Shown: piece by piece, positions 50,114 to 62,100 of the stretch
How the letters are laid out: the number at the start of each line of letters is the position of its first letter
How positions within the stretch are numbered: the first letter of the stretch is position 1
NCBI GenBank assembly: GCA_033063855.1
Contig: CP093830.1
Span: 6,758,854-6,822,853 of the forward strand
Source: Smittia aterrima
Lineage: Eukaryota > Arthropoda > Insecta > Diptera > Chironomidae
Direction: 5' to 3'
DNA: 64,000 bases
Program-made: the position numbers and the translations under genes
The notes under the pieces: generated by a model
Told to the model about the DNA's origin: nothing
Database searches by the model: none
What the model saw: only the letters and a program-made list of their open reading frames with translations

Positions 50114-53100
50114 ATGGAAAACAACGATCCATATGAGGAGCTTGAAATCTACTTGAAACAAATAAATGTGAGTACGCGAGTTCACAATGTGATCGCTCAT
50201 CAAAAAGAAGCTTGAAAGGAGAAGAAATTTCTTTCATTTCCATTTCTTTGATCGCCTTTTTTGCGAGCAAATCTTTGCGCGCCAGAGAGGAAAAACAAAA
50301 CTGATTTCTGCTACCGAATGAATCCATTTCCATTCATGATCGACTACATTACGTTATGGCCTTTCTTCTCTCATTTCTTATTTTAATCACGATCGATTAA
50401 TCGCTGTTGTGTTTCGTTCGTTCCGTTTGCCTTGCGGCCAATCGAGCTCGAAATGAATTTGTAGATCCTGCAATAAACAGAACATGCATTGAATTGAGGT
50501 GTACTGACTGATATGTAAGCTTAATGTATTTAATTGTCCATTGTTTAGTTTTTGCGGTAACGCACGAAAGTCGCTTTGGAGTTTATGGAACTCTCTTCTT
50601 TACTCGCTCTCCCTCAATGAGCATGACCAAAATTGTTAAAGCTGGTTGCGTTCCTCCGCTTTCGATGTCGTTAACCCAAAGCAAACGATTAGTAATTTCA
50701 TTGCGCGGCTTTTTGGATTTTCCGGCTCTCAAGCCACAAACAAGATACAATTGAATATTTTGTTCGCTGAGATTGCAGAAAGCTCCACACGAAGACGTCG
50801 TTAAAGCATGCCAGTTGTCTAAAGTGATTTATCCGAGGCAAATCGATTCTCATCGTCCATCACAACAATTTTTATTTGGAGCAACTCCAAGCTGCGTCCA
50901 ATCGATTGCCTTGGCTTATGCTCAAGCGAAAAAGGAAATTTTATGCGCAATCTATGGAAATTCAATTATTCTGTTTTGCTTTTCCGAAACGAGGAAAGTC
51001 TTTCGATTGAATTCAACAATTTCTGCGATTGATCACATGCTTACGTTCTGTTTATGGCGATTGCTTTCTTTCTCTTTCGATTCTTCACAATTTCCTAAAC
51101 GAAGCCTATTCGGGTGATTGACACTTTCTAGCTGTGCGCAATGCTAAATTCATATCAATTCCGAGTCGATCAGCAAAAATATTCGAAGCGAGACAATCGC
51201 ACTTAAACTGTGAAATGCGCAATTCACCAATCGATCTCTTAAGCAATTCGCCAACCACCAGACAATTGTTAAAATAAATTTCGCAATAATTTTTTTTTGG
51301 CAAATGATTAAAAAACCACTTAGCAGCTTGTGTAGCGAGAGGCGAACATTCGTGTTTCAAGTCAGTTCGAGTGATGATGGGAATGAATGGACAAAAAAAA
51401 AGTGCTTCAACTTAAACGCTGAAATATTTACATTTGATAGCAAGATCGAGATAAGTCGTCGTCTTATGTATGAACGAACCAACTGTTGGCATTCGCGAAT
51501 TAAACTTGAAATCTGTTTCTTCACCTTCGGTCGTACATAAGCCGAGAGGCCTTTGAATTGAAAGAAACTTTATTATTATTTGCTCTCCAATTTATCATGA
51601 TGATATGTATCGCAGAGTTGGTATCTCAGAAATGTTTTCATTATTCCGGCTTAGGCTGAAAAATTAAATTAAAGCCTAAGCAATTTTTCCTTCTTTGAAT
51701 TTTTAATTTTAAACTTTCCTCCTTTCTCAAACATAAAAAATTGTCGATCGTCAGATACGCAAAAATGCATTCGTCAGCCGTTTTAAATTTATTTCTTGAA
51801 TGCATCTTTGATGGATCTGACAATGTTAAAAGTAACAGACACAGCGCGAGAGTTTAGAAAAGATTCAGCTTCGATGATGATGATGGGGCCGTTTTCTTTC
51901 GATTCAGTCAAAAGAGAAGAGGATGGGTCGATCTTAATGTTGATCATCTTTTACATAAATTGACGTCTGCACTTTTTTCTTAATATTCTTTTGCTTCGTC
52001 AGACGAGTTTGGAGGTGTTCGTCTGCATATCTCTCTCGATTCAAACACAAACCTTAGATGAATCGAGAGACGAAGTCATTGTGGGGCGTGTTTGGTTAAA
52101 AAAATTAAGTTAGTTGCTTCACCATTCCCGAAGTAAAATTCATCGCTCAACGGGTTGAAGATCATCGACGACGACGTTCGTCCAACCGCGGAATAAATTT
52201 CTCTGCTGCATTTGCCGTGATATCTTTATTTGCCTAGAGCCGTTTGAAGCAGGAATAAAATATGAAACGAGAGAAAAATGTTACAGCAAATGTAATTAAT
52301 TAAAAGAATTTTTATCACTGGCGAATGATCGAACTCCGGCAGACAGTTCATTTCTCTCTTGCCAGCTCCTTTCTTTCTACCTGCACACAAAACGATTTAT
52401 TATGTGTCGTCTCACAAAAGTCAAAGCATTCTCTGTGACGTATTTTGCTTCGTTTATGGCCTGCTTCTCATTGCCCAAGATCGTTTATTACTCTTTTATG
52501 CACTCGTCTTGTCTGTTTTTCTGGCTCTTGAACATGAAGCGATTCGGTTGTTGTGCAATCATAAATTATTGCACTTAGAAGTAAAGAAATGCTTTTAAGA
52601 TTACAACTTTGTTAATGTGCAACAAAGAACCTCGAGCAGCTTAAGCGAGCGAGCAAGAGAGAGATGAAAGTGAAATGACATTGATAAACACTCAAAATGC
52701 ATTTTTTTGCTGCCTCGAAAACTTAAAGAACTCGTTCCCTACCTCAATCCCAAGCTGATTTAAATCTCTCTGCCGATCAATCATGTTCCTGTCATCTGAG
52801 ATAATACTTCGGAGTAGCCACGGGTCCATCGGATATTTTACGAATGTTGTTTGTGATTTTGGGATAATTACTCTTGGTCGTTTACCACGATGCGGCACAA
52901 AGAAATCTTTCTCGTTAAGCTCAAAGCCTGTACGCTTAGCCGAAGGGTTGAGGGGCATGTTCTTTGGGTTCATGTCTCGACGACCTCGATGAGGAAGAAA
53001 CGGATCATTTAAGATGAAGTCAAGTTTCGCCTTCTTCTCGAGACCTGCACTAAGCTGAGGTGGCGTCGCTTCAGATTTTCTTCCTCTAACTGGTACAAAC

Positions 53101-56100
53101 AAATCGTCGGCATTAGAAAAGTCCAACTTTGCTCGCTTGGATCCTCTCTCCATTGATTTCTGCAGGTCAGCACATTTAAGCTTGTCGTTGATGTCGGATA
53201 AGACTTTAAGTCGACAGTACTCCAAGCATCCCGTGTCAAACAATCGCCTCAGAGCGGACTCAATCATCGTATCACTTTCCACATCATCATTCCAACTATT
53301 CACGGTTCGAGTACGCACGAATAAAGAAAACAGAAATTGAGATCTCGTATTAGAGACACTTGAACTTCATCTCAAAGACTATGTAATTTACTTGTTACAA
53401 GCTGATGTTGAATATAAAAGGTTTGAGGTCACATACTCGCGTGACAGCTTGGTAATTAAGAAATCATCGTCGTCGTAGTCGGAATTTCTTCTCGTTCTCA
53501 GTCTGTCATCGTTCCATGGCGTGACTTCTCGTTTGATGTTGTTCGGATCTTCTCCTCTTGTCGCTTCGAAGACTTTCGATGACGGCGACTTTCCAAACGC
53601 GAACAACGGTAATTGCGTTACCGAAATTATTGACAACAACAAGACTAAATTCATAATTGCCTGGAAACACGATAAATATGAAGGCAAATACATCAAAACA
53701 CAACTCTCGCTTTTTTCGAACGAATTTCAACGATCCGAAAACTGCTTACAAAGTCAACAGTTTTCACTCGAGAAGTTTACATAAAAAGTCACAGACGAGA
53801 GTTGATTTTCTTTTTTTTTTGGGAAAGTCTTGAAGCTTACGACTTACTTCGTACCTAAGTAATTGTGACTAATTCCGATTCAATGATAAACAGCAAATGA
53901 GCGAGTCACTTATCACGTAACATTTTACTTTCAACTTCCCTTGACCAACTGAACTACGAATGCTGTTCGTATTGCCCTTAAATATCTTTCCCAACTCCAG
54001 CCAGGAAAAGGAGAATCTTGTTACATTGTCATCAAATTTGCAAGCAGACTCGTTCATCCTCGTTTGATGTCCGACTGTTGTAACACAATAATAGCTTGTG
54101 CGTCATTTAACGTGTGACCGATTTGTGTGGCGGAGGGAAAACCGAGAAGCTTGGATGCAATTGGATTTGCCCACAACGAAGCAAACCAAACCAAACATGA
54201 ATCACCTCTAAGGAGCTTTGAAGGAGAAAGTCCATTATCACCGTACATACGACTCGTGTTCATTCATTATCGTGTTCACCATCGCAAATCTGATTTATTT
54301 TATCCGAGTGGCTTGAGACGACGAAGCGTTGCATTGCCCATTAGATTAAAGCCCACATCTCGCCGAACGGATAGAAAAAAAAGAGAAATATTAAAAATAT
54401 TTACATGAAATGATTTCTGACATCAACAATGTTTCTTGGAAATGTGTGCACGCTGATCTTAAAGCTCGCGCGAGTGTTACTTGAAGAGTTAAGGGAATGA
54501 GCGCTTATCGCGTCGAGACTTTTGTTCTCAAAATAAACATTGCGAGTTCAGTTCAAACTTGATAAACTTTATGTTGGGAAAAAAAGCGAAACTTTGTAGC
54601 ACACGACGTCTTAAGTAGAGAATTCTAAATCTCTTAAACGAGACGTGAAGTTCTCCTACCGAGACAACAAACCTTTCCTTGCTTCTCATGCTATGCTCGA
54701 AAGTGTTTTGTAATTAACTCTAATGGAGTGAACTGTAATATGAAACTTATTTTATTTTTCTTCTCTTTCCATGCCGCCTCAATTACCAGAATGAAATCTC
54801 CGAGGTGTTTGATAAGCTTCATCATGTAAATGGAAGTGATAGCGTGATTGAGGCAACCGATATCGGGGATACAACAAAGCCGAAGATCGTCAAAGAAAAG
54901 CCCAACCTACGAAAGCTCAATAATGGCATCGACGACTGGAATTCGCTGGCCCAATTCGAGAAACTTTTAGACCGAGAGATGGAGAATTTAGCGGCCGCCA
55001 AAAGCAACCAGAAATCGAATGGCGCAGCTACGCCCGTGTCACCGAAAACAACGAACAACGGCAACATTTTAAAACCGGAAAAACACGTAAGAGCTCTCGC
55101 TTTAATTCAATGAAATTTTTTGTGTGTTTTAAACTTTTTTCCATGATTGAGAATTACAATCGCACGCCCGAATCAAGAATGAAAAGTATTTCTTTCAACT
55201 TCGCGTGAAGACAAGCGGGTCCGGTTCATTAGTGATGTTTGTCTTCTCGTCGATGACTTGAGAAGAAAGAAATAAATTTCTTCGCCAAACTTGGAAATTG
55301 ATGATTCTTCGTTTGCAAATTGTTGGAGATTAAAAAATTTTGTAAAGAACTTTTTCTGAAGAAATCTCGGAGACAGCTAATCAACTGCTGGACAAAAGAG
55401 CCAAGAGCCGACCATCAAATGAACGTGACACTTTTCCACAATTAATCAAAGTGTGGGGAGAGAATGAATGAAAAGCCGTCAGTCCGTTCGGCATTGATCG
55501 TTATCGCCGCGACGAAGAAATATAAGAAACGACTACTGAAAATTTCTTTTAAAATCTTGCGCGCAAAGCTTTTTACTGTAAAAAAAAATGAAAAACGGGA
55601 ACGATTTTTGTGTTCGCATCGATATAAAAAGTAACAGAATCCATTAAATCGAATCGTGTGTGATACTCGGAATAAATTATGCTTCAAAAAATATCTCCAA
55701 CCGGTATCGCAGAAGTATCGTTTTGATTCAATTCATTATGCATTCAGCATTCTTGAAATGATGATGGGGCCTCTCTTGTCGATCGTTTAATGGAAAAACA
55801 AATAAAATTGATTACTTTCAGGCTTCGAAATGATAAAACCAATAAAACGAGTCTCTCGAAAAATGCAGCAGAGAAGAAAAAGCGATCTGCCGCGCGATCG
55901 AGCATGATGATGAATGGAAGCGGTTCTTGATTACGCAGGCCGATCACATGAGAGTCGAGAATGATGCACAATTTTTTTTCTCCTTCTTCACGGATTGGCG
56001 CCAAACGAAAACTCGGACATTCTTTTTACATTATTTATTTCCAGTCGTCGTCAGATGTGCTCTGCGTACGACTTCGCCTCGTTATCATTAAATTAAATGA

Positions 56101-59100
56101 GCGAGTGACGAAAAAATAAATTGTTCTCATTCGTTTCCATTTTTCATTGAGTTATCGCTCGCTGTGCTTAAATTTATTGATCACTAGTGGTCGAGCCCTT
56201 CTCCAAGAAATCCCTTCAAAGTATCGACCAACACAATCACTAACAACAAAATTAGTTCACAATGATAATAAGATTCAGTTACATTCATTACAACTCTTTC
56301 TTCCTCTCCAGATCGTTTTCGTTTAAATCTTTTTTCTTTGCCATTGTCGACGATTACCTTCGAGAGAGTTGTGCCTCGTGTTAAGCATAGCACGTGAACG
56401 CAATTCACAATTCGGTCAATCAAACTTTATTCTCTTTTCTTCTCCTCCGACTTAAAGGCAAATGTGTCTTCGTGATACATGCATCGCAGCCACAAGAAGA
56501 GAAATGATCATTGCAAATAAACGATGAAAAATTTATTGCTTTCCTGCATCGAATAGAATGCTTGAAAATCGTCCATTGCCCGAGACGAAACGAATCGTAC
56601 AAGAAAAGATTTTCAATCTCTTGTGCCAACATCGGAGAACGCAGAAAAAAAATTAATGGCATGAATATATTTGCATTTCAAATCATTTTGCGTTCCTTCA
56701 TGAGAGGTTATTCCTTTATGAATTTAAAATCGCCCTCTACGCGACCGGAGAAACATTGAAAATGAATTTTAAGCCTTTTCGTTAACAATTGGTGGATCGT
56801 GCGTGTATCAAGTCACAGGGAGGAGGCTTCGTCTCAAGGTTTCTCTGAACTTTTAAAAATCGAATCGTCACGGAACTCATAAACAAGCTCACAAAGCTGT
56901 TGTTGAAAAATCACGTGTCAGAAATAAAATTGAACTTTTTATTATTAATTTGCCAGTTCTTTAAAACAAAAAACCTTTTTTCTTCTTCCTCTTTACAGGT
57001 AACGATCCCGCTGCAGTCGTTTTCTAATAAAACAAAATGCATCACGAATATAAATAACTGTCAAGAGCATCGAAAGCCTCCAGTTCACACTAAATCCTCT
57101 TCCCCGCCTAAATCCGATGAGCAGATGAAAAATGTTAGTCAGACTTGCGAAGCTGCATTGGCAACAACAAAGACATCGAACACGACAGCAAAAGTCAAAG
57201 ACGGATGGTCGTCCGATGACTCGATACTGAAGAGCATTGATGAAGACAATAAATCGACAAGCTCAACGGTCTCTTCATCGTCAGCCTTCGAAGACTCAGC
57301 TAACATGTACTCGGAGAAATCGGAGAGCTCAATGAGTTCAATAAATAATCTTAACAATAAAGTCAACGAGAATGGCAAGCTCACAAATCGAATTTCGGAT
57401 GCGAAGACAATAGAAAACTGCGACGAAGAAGATGACTCGTTAGAAGTTCTTAGCTCATACGACAATGACTCAGGCAACGACGAGTTCGACGAGAAGGGTG
57501 ATCGGTTCAATAACTTTAGCTATAGCTCGTCTGACTCGAGAAGCGATAAAAAGTTCCGCAATTATTTCAACAGTTTACCGTTGATGAGACCGAAGAAGCA
57601 CAATGCCCATTCAAATTTCAATTCAATAAAACGGAAACATTTCAACAACTCAGCGATTGATCAGGAGCCATTTCAAGATGACACGAAAGTAATAAATCTT
57701 CCGTCGCCATCTCCGAGTTGCGGCTCGTGGTCGAGTGATTCGAATATGCTTCAACAGAACCTCAACTGCACGAAATCTAGCTCAGTGCCGATACTGGTGA
57801 AGAAAGATCAATTTCTCGAAGATTTTAACAAATTAACGGTAAGCGAACGATAAAGGTGCCGACATCATCTCGCGCTTTTAGCTCAAAGCTCTCGTCGCAC
57901 CAAAAACTAAATTTCTCGATTCTCTTTTATAGGTTTTGCGGAATTCGCGGTCTCAAAGTGATCGTTATCTATGCGGTAAGTTGGGAATTATTTTTATTTC
58001 CATTATTAAAACGCTCTTTAAATTCCATTCAATCTCATAAGCGTTCATTGAGCAGCGTGTAAATATTTTGCCTTCCACCTTTCTGTTGATTCTTCTCTCG
58101 CTCGTATTTTTGTATTTTAATTTAAATGGCTTTTTAATCGGAGAGGAGGCTGGAATATTTATACCTCGGCTACATGTTAGATTACTTCTCCCCGATTGCT
58201 TCATGTGTACATTAAAGCTCATCGCGAGAAACAAACGAGCGGCAATCGCAGCTAAATCGAGATCTCGCATGCAATCTAAACATTGTTGTGTTTATGTTCA
58301 GCGACACTCTTTCTCTTTTATATGATTATTTTTTTGGCTTGATTGATACACTCGGTTGATGTGAAATTTACATTTTCTCGCTTTCAATGGCAGACAAGAC
58401 CAGCGGGGAATTTTCTGTAAGCGATATCGCATGACTTTCTCACAATGAAGATGTAATCACTCGCGAAAAAAAGAATTTGCAGATCGTGATGCTAATTTGA
58501 AATTAAACACATAGATACATCATCATCAGAGCTTTTGTTGAGCTGTCTAATAATGAAGGGTGACTAGACTAGCGTCACGCGATTGACAGAAGGTCAAACC
58601 GTATTGAATTTTATTTCAGTAAAACAAATTTTATTAGAAAGTGTGGGAAGTTTATCATTACAAGAGTTAAGCTAGTCACCCTTTCCCTTTCAGGACAAGG
58701 ACACATGAGACCAGTCTAGAATGACTTGCAATGAAAGAAGCATCGATGAAAAATATTTTTCATTTGAGTAATTACGAGAAGGCTGACCAAAAAGCTCTCA
58801 GTCTCTCGTTCTTTTTTTTTGACATGAGTGAGTTGATGATAAAGCATCCGTTATTGTTTGCCTGATATTTACCTAAACGCGCATGAACAAAATAACAACG
58901 GCGTGTTCGAAACCTCAGTGAAATATGATGCTCGTTGGAGTGACGAGGATGAATATGAATTCGGAACTGAGATGACATTCTCCTCTTCTTCTACACAAAC
59001 ATTTAAATTACATTTAAAACTCATCCTTTCTTCCGTTCACTCATTAAATATCAATCCTGACTGTGCTCGTCGAGGTGTTCGGAGAGGAAAGCAGAATATT

Positions 59101-62100
59101 TTGTGATGTGGTCGTGAACGGTTGATCGGGAATAGCTCGTTTAGTTCTCCTCTTCAATTTCAATTACAATGTGTTCGTCTTCATTCTCAATTAATTAATC
59201 ATTTGTTTATTTGGATTTCGACGATTTCATTAAAACTTTTACAACTTGCTCGATGGTGCAATTAATGAAGCTGTAGTTTGTCGAACGACTCTTGAAATGG
59301 GCTGCAATTTAAAAGAATTTAAAGTGGATCGGTCGTTGAGTGAACGGAGTGAATGAGTGAGCGCCACAATTATTCTCAATCAGGAAATTATTTCATAAAT
59401 TGAATTAATTCTCAATCAAAAGTGACGAAGAGAGAGAGAGATAGAGAAAAAAAAATTGAAAAAGTTTTGTCGATTGAATAAATTTCTACGCTTTACAAAA
59501 AGCGAAAACCTAATTTAAATTCGATAGCTGCGGTTGTCGTGTCGTTACGTTCAAGCCCTGAAATGTCAAATGTGAAAGAGTATCGCTTCTTTCGGAGCTT
59601 CTCGACGAAAATCGAAAACTGGTCGGCGAGAAAGGCGGAAACGATTTGGGGCAAGATGCGTGAGAGGAAAATTGCAGGTAAAAATAATTTTCGTGCTTAC
59701 CGCATTAACATAATTTGAATAAATTAAGATATCGCATTTCATTCGCTGTTCAATTAGCTGAAAGTATTACAAAGTAAAATTTTCAATTCCAAGTCAATTC
59801 GATGTTCGTTTAAAATATAATTTATTGAATTGAGGTTTGCGGTTATGTTTTCGATATATGCTCGAAGATATCTGACAAGATATTACAATATTTTGATAAA
59901 CATTTTCATGCGCCAATGACTAATCGTGCATTGTATACTCGACTCTCGAGCTTTGCAATGCAACTTTCTATTCTAATGTTCGGTTATTAAGCAAATCGTC
60001 TTTCGTGATCGTTATTTCGGTTTGTAAATTTAAGTTGTATGGCTTAAGGAAGTCGCGCCAAAAGTGAACGTTTTGATTCTCGTTGACGTCATTCGAACCT
60101 TGCGTTACTCGCGTTTCATCATCATGTTGGAATTCTTGCCGACGCAACAAGTCCGTCTCTCCAAATACATCTTCGTCTTCAACGATTTTCAAATCATTTG
60201 ATTCGCCGATGTCGTCATCTCGCGACTGTCGTCTTGAATTTGATCTAAGGTAAGCAGTTCGGTAGAGTGAAGTTGCAAAATATTTGTCAATTCCATATTT
60301 TTTACCGTGCTTCTTGGACTTTTTGGGCAAGCCGCTTTCGGAAAAGTCGCTGCCGTTCGAAGAGACGCTGCTAGCTCGAGAAGATCGTTGGTAATGAAAA
60401 GGCGCTCCGTTCTTGGTATCGCTCTTGTCGTCCGCCTTCAGAATATCGTCGATGCGAGGCGGAATGTTTTGGAAGACTTCGGAGAATTGCCGTTGAAATG
60501 AATTCTGGGCGTCGGATTGCTCAAAGTACTTTTCAATCTTTGGATTCTTTGATGTTGTTGTTGATGTTGTTGTTCTTTCATTGAGTTGTCCCATGACTTC
60601 GGAGAAATCTCTGCGATAAGTGTTTCTGTCATGCGATTGCTTAAAGTAATCGTTGACAGCAAAGTTCTCCTTTTCTTCGCTATTCGCGTGAAGAGCGTCG
60701 TGAGCTTTCTTAAAAGCTTGCTTTCCCTTTATCGCTTCTGGATCAAGTTCGTTTAGATCTTCAATGGAACTTGCTTGACTCTGTCGCTTAAGACACATCA
60801 CAGTCTGAGACGAAATGGGAGTGCCTGGCTTCAACAATTGTTCGATGTCAATTTTCGGTTCGACGTAATTAATTGCTTGAGAGAAAGGTCTCGTTAAGCT
60901 TCGCTTTTGATCCGATTCCTTGAAATACTCCTCCACTTTTTCTTTGACGTCTTTTGACACCTTGTTGAAACTTTCTACCTCCGAGAACGTCCTTTTGAAT
61001 GTATTCTCTTGTTTGGACTTTTCAAAATAATCCTCGACTTTGTTTCCTGATCCGCCTGGATTAGATTCACCTTCCTCATGTCCCTCATGAATATTTAATT
61101 TTCCTTCACTTTCACCAATCGTTGCGGTGACGTTGCCATTTTCGTCATTCCCAGTTTTCTTGAGCTCTTCCAACACAGTTTCCTTCCTATCGTCGTCAAA
61201 CGATTTCTGAACAAGGTTTTCAATCTCGTGCACAAACTCACGTGCAAATGTTGAAATTTTATCGTTCTTTTCGTTGATGTTTCCTTCCTCATCCTCAGAA
61301 CCGCTGTCGTCGTCTGTTTCTATTAAGTTTCTTCCATTCTTCGAAGAAATGTCTCGTGAGCTGATTGGCGTACCCGGAATGGAGACATTACTTGAGGAGC
61401 TGTCTGTTCTCTTCTTCTTGCGACTTGGTTTTGCTGGAATGTTATCAAATTTGTGTTGGTTCAACATCAATTCATAAATTGCTGCTTCGTCTTTAATCAC
61501 AAGTGTTTCATCATTAGTCTCCTCTTGACTCTTCAACAAAGCATTCTGTTCAACTTCAGGTTTCAATTCCTCCCCTTTCACTTCGCTCGCACACTCATTG
61601 GCCTTGTGTTGAAGAACGTCATCGCTTTTGCAATGAATTTCATTGGAATTCAACTGTACTTGACTATTTATATCGCACTCAACGATTTCATTTGAATTTA
61701 TAATATCGTTCACTGGCTTGTTCTCAATGGCACTCGACAATTTTTCGACGGCAATCAGCCTCGAAGAGATCGGCGTTCCGATTCTCTTCAAGTCGATGAA
61801 CTGGTCTCTTCCAGTTGGATTTCGCGGATCGAAAGTCTGAACAACTTCCGTGAAATCACGTTTAAATGAATTCATTCGTTCGGATTCCTGGAAGTACTTT
61901 TCGACTTTCGCGATTGTCTCCGGCTCGTTTTTCTTAATTGAAAATTCAGAAACGACCTCGGAGAAGTCGCGACGATAAGTTTTCTTTTTGTCCGAGTCAT
62001 GAAAATATTTTCGCAGCGGATCATGTGACACATCTTCGTGCAGCTTTTCCATGTCGGCGGTGAATTTCTTCAAACCTTCTGACAGAACAGTTTGATAATC

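Noticed and set aside
50773..51117. 114-residue open frame in the first cv-c intron
   Set aside because: No ATG in good context, no signal peptide or domain; similar lengths occur by chance nearby.
54054..54408. Overlapping open frames on both strands in the first cv-c intron
   Set aside because: Composition is less AT-biased than the surroundings, but neither strand shows a recognisable domain or proper splice sites.
58561..58582. Possible miR-279/286 family precursor
   Set aside because: The seed-like TGACTAGA is present, but the pairing partner is about 100 bases away and only 12 bases long, and known family members are on the 3' arm of a compact hairpin.
58858..59106. 82-residue open frame in the cv-c intron
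   Set aside because: No ATG start, no domain, no neighbouring splice partner in phase.
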